Shown: positions 8,692-18,200 of the stretch, piece after piece
Position numbering within the stretch: position 1 is the first letter of the stretch
How the letters are laid out: every line of letters begins with the position of its first letter
DNA from: an uncultured Verrucomicrobiota bacterium
GTDB taxonomy: Bacteria; Verrucomicrobiota; Kiritimatiellia; CAIVKH01
Direction: 5' to 3'
DNA length: 64,000 bases
Assembly: GCA_937872895.1 (NCBI GenBank)
Contig: CALMUP010000013.1
Location: 124,001 to 188,000, forward strand
Notes under the pieces: generated by a model
The model's database searches: none
What the model was told of the DNA's origin: nothing
What the model saw: only the letters and a program-made list of their open reading frames with translations
Translations under genes and position numbers: made by a program

Positions 8692-8708
8692 CGGTGTTCG
8701 GAACACCG
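8692..8708. promoter_or_regulatory. 17-bp perfect palindrome, candidate operator
   Basis: CGGTGTTC-G-GAACACCG lies in the 104-bp divergent region between the CPMC protein gene and the nuclease-fold gene, about 45 bases from each start. It could be bound by a dimeric regulator controlling one or both. It is too short of a T-run on either strand to be a convincing terminator. Confidence 0.45.
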
Positions 8709-8750
8709 ACCTATCACGGGGCCGTTCTTTGGGGTATGGTAACACGGTTC

Positions 8751-11603
8751 ATGAACGCTTTGGAGGATGAAGGAGGCCATGGGGAACGGAGGCTACGCCG
8801 GCGAGGCTTGGCCTTCCGGTTGTTTGCGCTGCTGGTGGCGTTCTGGCTGCCGTTGGGCAGCGAGGCCCGGACCGTGCGGGTGGCGACGTACAATGTGCTG
8901 AGCGGTGTCGGTGCGGTCGGGAGCGTCGAGTACAATGCGGTCAAGGCCGTCCTGGCGCGCATCAACCCCGATGTGGTCGCCTTCCAGGAACTGCGCACGT
9001 CCGACCGGCCGAACTGGGAGGCGTTGGCCGCGGAACTCGGATACGGGCACCTGGCCTTCAGCGGTTCGACCGGACTGTCGGGCGGCCTGAACACCGGGTA
9101 CTACAGCCGGTTTCCGATTGCCTCGTCGTTTAACGTGTTTTCTCCGGCGGGCGCCAACGAGATCACCCGGCCCCCGTTCCGCGTGGTGGTGACCGTGCCC
9201 GGGACGGTGCGCCCGCTGGTGTTGTGGACCCTTCACCACAAGGCCTTGAGTTCATCGACGGACCGTTTCCGCCGCGCCATCGAATCCATCCGGTGCGCCG
9301 ACAACATCGATGCCTACCTCGCCGCCAATCCCGGTCATCTCGACCTGGTCGTGCTCGGCGACATGAACGAGGATGTCCGCGCGACCCAACCCGCGCAGTT
9401 CAACAGCCTGCCCTCGGGATTGCCGGCCTCGTACGCACTCGGATCCGACATCACCTTTCCCGTTTACTACGCGACGTTTCCCCGCGACGCCTACGAGGTC
9501 GCCGGCCCCGGTTTCGCCATGCTGGCCGCGGTGCAGGGCACCACCACGAACAGCGCCACCTACATCGGCACCAGCGGCCGCCTTGATTACATCTTCGTCA
9601 GCAGCAACCTCGCCGCGAGCCCGCTCGGCCCGGCGGTCGCCGAGGTGTACAACTCGGTATTTGATGACAGCTCGAACGGACTGGCGAAGGTGGGCGCCCC
9701 GCTCGATGCGGGCATCAGCGCCCAGGCATCGGATCACCTGACCGTGTTTGCCGATGTGCAGATGCAGGACCTGACCTTGCTGTCGGTGTTTCCGGAAACC
9801 GGCATCGCCGCCACCGGCGTGACCGGCTCGGAGTTTTCGCCGACCTCGTGGGTGTATGCCGTGTCCAATGGCGCAGTCGAGGCGGTGGCTTGGTCGGTCA
9901 GCACCCCCGACTGGTTGATCGCGTCGCCCACCGGCGGGCTGCTGGCCGCCAACAGCGCGGACACCTTGATCGTGTCGCTCGATCCCGCGGTGACGAACCG
10001 CTCCGTCGGGCAGTACGCCGCAGCGGTGCGGATCATCGATGGCGCAACCTCGGGCGAGGTGAGCCGCGCCGCCACCCTGACCGTGTTGCCGCCCGCGCAG
10101 CTTGCGGTGAACGGCGCACCGCCGCCCGCATTGGTCAAGTTGCCCGCGGCGCCGTTTGCCCCGGCGGCGGCCGTGCTTACGGTGACAAACCGCGGGTTCA
10201 CGGATCTGGCCTGGGAGGCGTCGGCGGGACTTTTGGTGGACCTTGTTCCGACCAACGGGCTCGTTGCGCCGGGCGGGTCCATGCAAATCACCCTCGCGCC
10301 GTCCGCCCTGGCCACCTCGCTGCCACCGGGCGTCACGACGGCGGTGATCCAGGTGCGGAATGCGGTGAATGGTTTCGGTGATACCAACATTACGGTGACG
10401 TTCTCGGTCATCGACGCTGTCGGACTGTTTGCCGATGTCGATTCGGAAACCACCGGCTGGGCCGCATCGGGTCTGTGGCACGTGACGGATACCGCGACCA
10501 GCGCATGTGCGCGCGCCACCAGCGGCACCGCAGCCTGGTGGTATGGTGTCGAGGCGTCGTGTACCTACGATACGGGAACCACGAATACGGGCAGCCTCAC
10601 CAGTCCGTCCTTCCTCGTGCCGACCAATGCGTTGCTGAGCTTCGCGAGCTGGGAGGTTACCGAGGGCGCGGGCACGTCGTGGGATCGCCGCATCGTGCAA
10701 GTGACCACCAACGACGGCGCCTCGTGGGTCACGCTTTTTGTTTCGCCGGTGTCCGCGCCGCAGTGGCAGTACCACGGCCTGAACCTTGCCCCGTATGCCG
10801 GACGCACTGCGCGGGTGCGGTTTACCTTTGATACGGTGGATCCGATCTCGAACGAGTTCGACGGCTGGTTCATCGATGACATCCAGGTCGCCTCTGCGGG
10901 TGACCTGATCGTGACCGGGTCGTTGCCGGTGCGGCTGGACGGCCCGCAGGGTGGTCCGTTCGGTTCGGCCGCCACCGATCTCGTCGTGCGCAACGACGCG
11001 GCGACGCCGGGGGTCTGGCGGCTCGTGTCCAGTCCGGCGTGGGTTTCCGGCGTGGCCACCCAGGGCGTGTTGTATCCGGGTCAGCAGGTTGCGCCGGCCT
11101 TCGTGGCGTTGCCGGTCGCGACGAACTATACGCCCGGTCTTTACACCGGGGTGGTGGCGGTGCGGAGCGGCTTCACCGGCCCGACCAACGCCCGGCCGGC
11201 GCAGTTGCTGGTGAACGACCAGGTTCCTTCCGCCTGGCGGTTCGCGTTCTTCGGTCACGAGGATCCCCGCGCGGTGGCGTTCAGCCGCGATGTCGATGAC
11301 GCGGATGGCGATGGTTTCGCCAACGTCGAGGAGTACATCGCCGGCACGGATCCGGTGGACGGGGGATCGGCCTTCCTCGCCCCGTTGCTGGTTGGTGATC
11401 CGGAGTCGGGTGCGCTCACCGTGGTGTTGCCCGATACCGTGGCCGGACGAATCTATGACGTGTGGGGCACGGAGCAGTTGCATGACGCCGCGGTCTGGAC
11501 CAACCTCGGAATCAGCGTGTCCGGTACCGGAGGTTCGGTCACGATCCCGGTCACCAATCCGCCCGCGCTGCATCTGTACCGGGGGCGCGTGCGTTTGCCG
11601 TGA
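8751..11603 (+). CDS. Secreted endonuclease/exonuclease/phosphatase-fold enzyme with calcium-loop tail
   Basis: About 950 residues. After a basic n-region and a hydrophobic signal (LFALLVAFWLPLGSEA), residues 40-340 form a complete EEP domain: ATYNVL (Asn48), FQELR (Glu80), LHHK (His162/163), GDMNED (Asp204, Asn206) and ASDHL (Asp328-His329). All metal and catalytic residues are present, so extracellular DNase or phosphodiesterase/phosphatase activity is likely. Residues ~345-560 hold two beta-sandwich units (BACON-like). Residues ~565-720 look like a MAM/immune-inhibitor-A type sandwich (WDRRIVQVTTNDGASWVTLF, FDGWFIDDIQV). Near residue 846 comes DVDDADGDGFANVEEYIAGTDP, then the shared terminal domain ending YRGRVRLP. 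Start choice is uncertain: ATG 8751 follows a TATGGT box (8735-8740), and upstream in-frame ATGs exist at 8694 and 8736. Confidence 0.85.
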   Translation: MNALEDEGGHGERRLRRRGLAFRLFALLVAFWLPLGSEARTVRVATYNVLSGVGAVGSVEYNAVKAVLARINPDVVAFQELRTSDRPNWEALAAELGYGHLAFSGSTGLSGGLNTGYYSRFPIASSFNVFSPAGANEITRPPFRVVVTVPGTVRPLVLWTLHHKALSSSTDRFRRAIESIRCADNIDAYLAANPGHLDLVVLGDMNEDVRATQPAQFNSLPSGLPASYALGSDITFPVYYATFPRDAYEVAGPGFAMLAAVQGTTTNSATYIGTSGRLDYIFVSSNLAASPLGPAVAEVYNSVFDDSSNGLAKVGAPLDAGISAQASDHLTVFADVQMQDLTLLSVFPETGIAATGVTGSEFSPTSWVYAVSNGAVEAVAWSVSTPDWLIASPTGGLLAANSADTLIVSLDPAVTNRSVGQYAAAVRIIDGATSGEVSRAATLTVLPPAQLAVNGAPPPALVKLPAAPFAPAAAVLTVTNRGFTDLAWEASAGLLVDLVPTNGLVAPGGSMQITLAPSALATSLPPGVTTAVIQVRNAVNGFGDTNITVTFSVIDAVGLFADVDSETTGWAASGLWHVTDTATSACARATSGTAAWWYGVEASCTYDTGTTNTGSLTSPSFLVPTNALLSFASWEVTEGAGTSWDRRIVQVTTNDGASWVTLFVSPVSAPQWQYHGLNLAPYAGRTARVRFTFDTVDPISNEFDGWFIDDIQVASAGDLIVTGSLPVRLDGPQGGPFGSAATDLVVRNDAATPGVWRLVSSPAWVSGVATQGVLYPGQQVAPAFVALPVATNYTPGLYTGVVAVRSGFTGPTNARPAQLLVNDQVPSAWRFAFFGHEDPRAVAFSRDVDDADGDGFANVEEYIAGTDPVDGGSAFLAPLLVGDPESGALTVVLPDTVAGRIYDVWGTEQLHDAAVWTNLGISVSGTGGSVTIPVTNPPALHLYRGRVRLP

Positions 11604-11630
11604 TCGTGCGGTGTCGCCGTGTGCGCGGGC

Positions 11631-14600
11631 TCAAGGCGGCGAGACAAGGACGCGGAAGCTGGTTTCGGCGCTCGCGGGGGCGCTGAGGGTGTGGACGTTG
11701 GCGGGCTGGATGCCGGGGATGTTGGTGGCGATGGAGAGGAAGGGTGTGGCGACCAGGTTGGTGCTCGCGGCGAGGCTGTAGGTTTTGCCGGCGATGCCCG
11801 GCCAGGTGACGACGACGTCGCCGCTGCCGGTGTTGCGGTGATCGAGGATCTGCAACAGCGAAGCCTGGTTGGTCGGTTGTGTCCCGGCGAGGAACTCGTC
11901 GAGGTCGGAGACGTAGTCGCCATCGGAGTCCGAGCCGGGCCCTGCCGTCGTCAGGTCGCCGAACTGGCGCATCTCCCACGGATCGGGCATGCCGTCGAGG
12001 TCGGAATCCTCGGCCTCGCAGCACGCGGGAATCACTGCATTGATGTCCAGTTGCCAGCCGCCGGCCAGCGTGCCGCCGTCCTGATCCGACACGTCGTAGA
12101 GGTACAGCAACCAATCGCCGTTCGGCGAAGAACCGACGAATTCCGACAGGGTAAACCCGTACGGGGAACCTGGCGCGGGAGGCTCGAACTCGAGCTCCAG
12201 GAAATAACGGGTGGGCTTGAAGGTCCCCGAGGAAATCGGACTGCCGTTGGGCAGGAACACCCCGGACGCATCGTCGAAGGTCAGGGTTGCATTGGTCACC
12301 GGGAAATTGCCGCCCGCGCCGGTCATCAGCACCACCGACGCACCGGAGGGGCCGACGAGCAGGACGTCGAGATCCTCGGGATAGGAGTGGGCGAAGCCAT
12401 GCAGGGTCACGGTGATGGTTTCGATCACGCCGGTGAATCCGCTCACGGTGTTGGTGGACGGGTAGGGGGAGGCGGGACCGAATTCCGGAATGGGCAGGGT
12501 CGTCGCGTTGGTCCGGCTTCCGGAACTTTGTGATACGGCGCCGAGGGTGAAGGGAAACGTCACGGTGCCGAGGCTCTGGCCACCTTCCGTCAGATCGAGG
12601 GTGACGGCTAGGTGTCCGCCACACGAACCGGCGGCGGTGAAGGAAAAGGTGACGGGCACGGGCGGATCGTCGGGGGCGAGTGCCCCGATGAAGACCGGTT
12701 CGCCGGGGATGGTCACGCCGCCGATGCCGAGCAGGGTTGCGGTCAGGTTCGAGGCGGCGACGACACCGGCGTTGGTCAAGGCGAGGCTGACCGTCACGTA
12801 TTCCCCGGGGTCGATGTCGTTGTTTCCGGGCGGGCAGTCCTCGTCGAGCAGTGCGGCGCCGGCGCCGCGGATCTGCGGCGACTCCAGCGGGATGGCGTTA
12901 TAGGCGATCAGCGCGAAGTCCTGATCCAGTGCTCCGCCTTCGTTGGGAACGCCATCGGAGTTGATGTTGAAGGCGGAGACGATGATCGAGACGATGCCGG
13001 TTGCCCCGACGGGCAGGAACACGCTTTCGGTGTTGTTGCGCGGGTCGGCGGAACCGCCGGGCGTGGAGTACGGTCCGGAAAAGACATTGCCGCGGTAGAG
13101 CACGTTGTCGTGGATCACCACGAGGTTGAGGTCGTTCTTGAACGATGCGCCGATGGTGGAGCCGGGAGCGTCGGTCCAGGTCAAGGTGACGCGGAGGGGC
13201 AGGTCGTTGCTGGCGATCACGGCGGTGAAGCTGCGCGACTGTCCGGAAGCGGTGAAGGTATCGGCCGGTTCCTGGTCGCGTACCAGGCGGGGAGTGTCGT
13301 CGAAGGCCGTGGAGAGATCAAGTCCGCCCATGCCCTGGTGGTTCGACCACAGGGTGTCGTTGGCCGAGGTGCCGGTGAGGTAGCGGGCGCCGACCACCAG
13401 CCAGGCCTTGGTCAGGGCCGGGCTGGGCGCGGGGCGGCCGCGGTTGATCGCGTGTTGGCGGACCAGGGCGGCGGCACCGGCGGCGGCCGGGGTGGAGTGG
13501 CTGGTGCCGGAAGAAACGGAGTACCAGCGCTGGCCGAGCGGGAAAAAGTTGTTCGTGTTGCCGAGGGTGCGGCCTCCTTCCAGCGCGCAGATGCCGGAGG
13601 CGGTGAAGCAGGGGAGGTTCGAGCCGAGACCATCGGGGTTGGATGCCGATTGGGCGATGCCCCCGGTGATGTGGGTGCCGGGGGCGACCAGTTCGGGTTT
13701 CTTGCGGCTGTCGGCGGTGGGGCCTCGGCTGGAGAAACCGGCGATGTCGTTGAAGTGGTCGGCCCCGCTGTCGGAGGTCAGGCAGCCGTCGTTGCCGGCG
13801 GCGTTGTTGCCGCCGTTGGTGGCGGCGAGGGAACGCACGTTTTCGGAGGCGCCGATGGTGATGACGTTCTTGGCGGTGCCGGGGGAGCCGATGGTCTGGG
13901 CGCCGGGGCCGTCGTTGCCGGCGGCGAACACGATGGTCATCGACTGGTTGCCCGGGGTGGCGATGGCGGAGCCGGCGGGTTGGGCATCGCGCACGAGGCT
14001 GTCGTACTCCTGGGCGTCGATGTCGTAGATGCCGAAATTGGGGGCACCCCAGCTGTCGGAGCTGATGCGTGCGCCGTCGCGGTAGGCGCGGGCGATCAGG
14101 TCGCTGTAGTCGGGAAAGGTGAAGCTGAACGGATCAAAGATGACCGAGGCGCCCACCTTCACGAACGGGGCGAGGCCGAGGCCGTAACGGTAGCCGGCGC
14201 TGTCGGTGTGGGGAAAACCGGAGCGGTCGTTGTAGCCGGCGAGGATGTGGGCGTTGATCGTGCCGTGCCCGTCGCATCCCTGCAGGGTGCCACCGGGATT
14301 GCCGGTGCCTTCGAGGCGGTTGTACACCACGCGGGTCGCTCCGGAGGTCGTGCCCAGTGTGCGCAAGCCGGGGTGGTTCACGTTGGTCGTTCCGTTTTCA
14401 ACGCCCGAGTCGCTGATGTTCACGACGAATCCGGATGCGGTGAACTGTTCCTGGGAAAAGCCCTGGCTGTTCAGCCAGGCGAGGTGCCCGGGGCCGGACG
14501 GTTCCCCGCCGCTGGTGTTGCCGGCGATGATCTGGGCCTGCCGTTCATCGGAGGGGATGGGGCGGGTGTAGGGGTTGATGGAGATCACGTCCGGCTGGTC

Positions 14601-15179
14601 GGCCAGGTCGTCGAGGGTATCGGGAGGCAGGGCGACGACGAGGTTGATGTAGTGCCGGTGGGCGCGGATCTTGTGGATCGGGGCGCGTTTGAGGGCATCC
14701 ACCAGGCCAAGGGTGATGGCATTCGCCGGCGGGTCTTCGACCAGTTGCAGGGCGTAGAGGGGTGGTTCGCTCGTGTCGGCGAGATGAAGCGGTGCGGCGA
14801 TGCGGGCCATCGGGTGGACCTTGTCGGTCGCGCGCAGGGGTGAATGCCAGCGGACGCGTGCATGGGTGGTGGAAAGCGCGCGCACGGCGCGGAGGGATCC
14901 GGCACCGGCATAGACGAGGTAGGCGTTGTCGGGAATGTAGTCGATGATGCGTGCGCCGGTGGCGGTGAGGGTATCGATCCACTCCGGCTGGATCGGGCCA
15001 TCCCACTGGATCAGGTGCAGGCTGTTCGGGTCTGTGCGCGCGGCCGACGTGGGGGTGGAGGGCTGGGTGGCGTGGCGGGTGTCGATGGTGCCGGCGTTGA
15101 GGTGGATCAGGGACGACGCGTGCGTGCTGGTTGCAACAAGTGCCAGCAGCCCTGCGGTCGTTCGTATGCGTCGTCGCAT
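11631..15179 (-). CDS. Secreted subtilisin-family (S8) protease with P domain and calcium-loop tail
   Basis: 1182 residues with a signal peptide (MRRRIRTTAGLLALVATSTHA). Residues ~50-210 look like an inhibitor-type propeptide paralogous to that of the next gene. The catalytic triad is intact: Asp257 (NISDSGV), His305 (CDGHGT) and Ser560 (SSGTSHSTP), with the oxyanion Asn in AAGNDG. A pre-peptidase-like and spacer region follows, then a proprotein-convertase P domain near 890-1050 (PEDLDVLLVGPSG, NGDWLLYLYDVSDQDGG). DSDLDGMPDPWEMRQFG and DSDGDYVSDLDEFLAGTQP follow near 1056, then the terminal beta domain (FRVLVSPP). The ATG at 15179 has an AAGGAA ribosome site that lies inside a perfect hairpin. 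It is the second of two tandem subtilase genes, 95 bp after the first, and probably degrades protein outside the cell. Confidence 0.93.
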   Translation of the reverse strand: MRRRIRTTAGLLALVATSTHASSLIHLNAGTIDTRHATQPSTPTSAARTDPNSLHLIQWDGPIQPEWIDTLTATGARIIDYIPDNAYLVYAGAGSLRAVRALSTTHARVRWHSPLRATDKVHPMARIAAPLHLADTSEPPLYALQLVEDPPANAITLGLVDALKRAPIHKIRAHRHYINLVVALPPDTLDDLADQPDVISINPYTRPIPSDERQAQIIAGNTSGGEPSGPGHLAWLNSQGFSQEQFTASGFVVNISDSGVENGTTNVNHPGLRTLGTTSGATRVVYNRLEGTGNPGGTLQGCDGHGTINAHILAGYNDRSGFPHTDSAGYRYGLGLAPFVKVGASVIFDPFSFTFPDYSDLIARAYRDGARISSDSWGAPNFGIYDIDAQEYDSLVRDAQPAGSAIATPGNQSMTIVFAAGNDGPGAQTIGSPGTAKNVITIGASENVRSLAATNGGNNAAGNDGCLTSDSGADHFNDIAGFSSRGPTADSRKKPELVAPGTHITGGIAQSASNPDGLGSNLPCFTASGICALEGGRTLGNTNNFFPLGQRWYSVSSGTSHSTPAAAGAAALVRQHAINRGRPAPSPALTKAWLVVGARYLTGTSANDTLWSNHQGMGGLDLSTAFDDTPRLVRDQEPADTFTASGQSRSFTAVIASNDLPLRVTLTWTDAPGSTIGASFKNDLNLVVIHDNVLYRGNVFSGPYSTPGGSADPRNNTESVFLPVGATGIVSIIVSAFNINSDGVPNEGGALDQDFALIAYNAIPLESPQIRGAGAALLDEDCPPGNNDIDPGEYVTVSLALTNAGVVAASNLTATLLGIGGVTIPGEPVFIGALAPDDPPVPVTFSFTAAGSCGGHLAVTLDLTEGGQSLGTVTFPFTLGAVSQSSGSRTNATTLPIPEFGPASPYPSTNTVSGFTGVIETITVTLHGFAHSYPEDLDVLLVGPSGASVVLMTGAGGNFPVTNATLTFDDASGVFLPNGSPISSGTFKPTRYFLELEFEPPAPGSPYGFTLSEFVGSSPNGDWLLYLYDVSDQDGGTLAGGWQLDINAVIPACCEAEDSDLDGMPDPWEMRQFGDLTTAGPGSDSDGDYVSDLDEFLAGTQPTNQASLLQILDHRNTGSGDVVVTWPGIAGKTYSLAASTNLVATPFLSIATNIPGIQPANVHTLSAPASAETSFRVLVSPP

Positions 15180-15185
15180 CGTTGA

Positions 15186-15222
15186 ATTCCTTGCTCCGGC
15201 GTCGTTCACCGGAGCAAGGAAT
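15186..15222 (-). promoter_or_regulatory. 14-bp perfect hairpin sequestering the subtilase ribosome-binding site
   Basis: On the minus strand ATTCCTTGCTCCGG (15222-15209) and CCGGAGCAAGGAAT (15199-15186) form a perfect 14-bp stem with a nine-base loop. The 3' arm contains AAGGAA, seven bases before the ATG at 15179. No T-run follows, so a translational control stem is likelier than a terminator. Confidence 0.6.
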
Positions 15223-15225
15223 ACG

Positions 15226-15258
15226 GCGGCCATCGGGTTAACTCAACCCGAATCGCCG
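15226..15258 (-). terminator. Second intergenic stem after the upstream subtilase
   Basis: TCGGGTT (15233-15239) pairs with AACCCGA (15245-15251) around a five-base loop, with flanking GCGG/CCGC pairing. It follows the stop of the larger subtilase by about 25 bp. No T-run is seen; it may cap the 3' end of that transcript. Confidence 0.35.
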
Positions 15259-15274
15259 CGCTGTGCTCCGGTCC

Positions 15275-18200
15275 TTATTCCAGCTCGATCCGGTAGATGG
15301 TGCTTCCTGCCGGCGATGCCGGTGAGGTGTAGGTCACCGTTGGCTCAACGCCGGGGATATTCGAGGCGACAGGCACGAAGACCCCTTGCTGCAGGTTGGT
15401 GGTCTGCGAGAGCAGGTAGGATCTGCCGCTGACGCCCGGCCATTGGATCACCATGCCGCCGGGGCCGGATACGGCACCGCCGTCCACCATCAGCAGCGAG
15501 CTGGCGTTGGTCGGAACGGTACCGGCGAGGAATTCGTGCAGGTCGACAAATCCGTCGTTGTCGGAGTCGGTGAAGGCATTGGCGTTGGTCAGGCTGCCGA
15601 AGAAGTACATTTCCCAGGCATCATCGATTCCGTCGCCGTCGGTATCGTTCGATTCGCGGGTGATGACGACCACGGCGCTGGTGGCGGAGCCGGTGCTGTT
15701 CGATCCGGTCACGGTCACGGTGTTCGTGCCGACGGCGAGGGGAACGGACGGGATCAGCCATGCCGGGGCGGCGGCGATCGCGCCCGAGCCGCCGAGGTTG
15801 TTCGCCCAGGTGATCTGGCCGGCCAGGTTGGCCGAGGTTCCGCCGACGGCCAGGTTCGACACCGCGAAGACCACGGTCTGGTTGATGGTGGTGATGACCA
15901 GTTCCGGAGCGGAGGCGGGTTCCGCGCCGGCGGTGAAGCCGGCGAGGATGATGTCGTCGATGCGCCACTCCACGGTGTTGGTGCTGCGGAAGCGGAGCAG
16001 CATGCCGGTGGCGGCCAGGCTGTCCGGGATGGCGTTGGTGCGCAGGTACCAGGTGGCGGTTCCGGTGCCGGTGGGCAACCAGGCGGTCACCGGCGAGATG
16101 CGCGTCCAACTTGTCCCGTTGGTGCTGACCTCCACGATCAGGTTGGTTCCGTTTTCGGTGGTGGTGTTCTTGCGCACGCCAAAGGTCACGGTCAGGTTGG
16201 TGAGGTTCGCGGAATTGATGCCGGCGATCTGGAAGAACTCGCCGAGCGCGTTGAGCATGACGTTGTTCACGCCGGAGGAACCCGGGTATCCGGAGGAGGT
16301 CGAGGTGTTGCGGATGTCTCCGGTGCCGGTCATGGTGTAGTCGTCGTTATCGAAGCGGTTGTTGGCTTCGTGCGTGGCGATGCTGTCGCCATTCGCTCCA
16401 GTGGAGCCGATGGTTTCGGCGAACACGGTGACCGATGTTCCGCTGCCGCCACCGCCTCCTCCGCCACAGGCGAAGGTGAGTTGGATGGACCAGCCGCGGG
16501 CGATGAGGCCGGCGTCCTCGTCCTCCCAGTCGCGCAGGTAGAGCGACCAGGTGCCGTTCGGCGAGGTGCCGATGAAGTGGCCGAGGGTGTTGGTGTAGGG
16601 TCCGGACGGGGCGGGGGCGTCGAGGTCCGAAACCAGGTACACGGAGGGCTGGTACGTCCCGGACGAGACGGTGGCGTTGGTGGCCGGGAGCGGGGCGGGC
16701 GCGGTGGCGTCGAAGGTCAGCGTCGCGTCGGTGGCCACGCCGCCGACTGCGGCGCCGGCCAGCAGCAGCACGGTTTGCCCGCCGGGACCAACCAGCAGGG
16801 CGTCGAGGTCGGACACGTAGTCGTGTGACAGGCCGTCCAGGGTCACGGTTACCTTCTGCAGGTTCTGGGTAAAGCCCGCGACGCTGATGGTGGAGGGGTA
16901 GGGCGACGCGGGGGCGTTATCCACGAGGGTGATCGCCGAGGCATTGGTGTATGCGATGAAGGCCACGCAACCGGTGATCGGTTCGGCCACCACGATCACC
17001 ACGGACTCCGACACCTGGCCGTCGTTGTCGGCGGCGTAGAAGGTGGACGTATAGGTGCCAATCGGTGCGGCGGCGGGCCAGGTGAAGGTGCCGACCGCAT
17101 TGGTGGCGCCGAAGGTGGCACCGGCGGGCAGGTTGCTGACCGACAGGGTGACCGGATCGCCATCGGTCGGGGTGGCGGTGACCGCAAAGGCGAGGGTGTT
17201 GCTGAGGGTGACGGCTTTGTTGCCGATCGGATTAAGGGTCGGCGGGGTTTGCGGCAGGGCACCGCCGGAGGGAATGAAATCGACCTCGAAATTGTCGAGC
17301 AGCATACGTTCGCCGGTCGAGCGGAACAGTTCGATGTAGATGCGTTGACCGGAGGCGGGGGCCAGGTTCAGCGGGCCGGAATCATACAGCTTGTAGGTGC
17401 GGTCCGCCGTGAACCAGCTCCCGTTGGTGGCCAGGAGGGTGGTGTAGGTGCTGCCGCTGTCGGTGCTGTACCGGATCGAGAACTGCGGGGTCGGGCTGTT
17501 GTCCCACCGGGCGAGGTTCATCGAGAAACGCGTGACGGGATTGGTGAGGATGTAGCGGACATACAGGTTCGCGGCGGCGTCGTTGCCGATGCGCCAGGCG
17601 TTGCCGCTGATCACATCGGTGGTGTCGCGGATCGCGGCGTTGGATTCAAACGAGTCGCCGGCCGGCAGGGCGGTGTTGTTCGTGAACGACTTCGCGTTGT
17701 AGGAGCCGGCGGCGCCGCCACCCCAGAAGGAGTTCGTGTCAAAGGTCTCGGCGTAGGTCACGAAGGCGGGCGGATCCTCCACGGCGATGGTGATGGTTTC
17801 GCTGGAGGTTCCGGCGATGTCGCTGGCGTGGAGGGTGACGGTGTAGGCGCCGGTGGGTGAGGCGTTGAGCCAGGTGAGGGTGCCCGAGCCGTTGGTGGCA
17901 CCGAAGGTGGCGCCGGCGGGCAGGTTGCTGGCGGTCAGGGTGATGGTGTCGTTGCCGATCGGATCGGTGGCGGATACGGCGAGGAAGAGGTTGTTGCTGA
18001 CGAAGACCGATTGGTTGCCGACCGGGGTGAGCACCGGGGGCTGGTTCGAGATGCAGGTGATCAGCACGACCTGGGTTGCGGTGCCGTGGATGTCGGTGGC
18101 GAAGAACGACGAGGTGTACACGCCGACCGGGCCGGCATCGGTCCACAGGAACGCACCGGAGCCGGTGTCAAAGGTGGCCAGCGGGGGCAGGTTGGCGGAG

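Noticed and set aside
9252-11573. Minus-strand frame opposite the EEP-fold gene
   Set aside because: Arg/His/Gly-rich translation without domains. The plus strand has a complete EEP active site.
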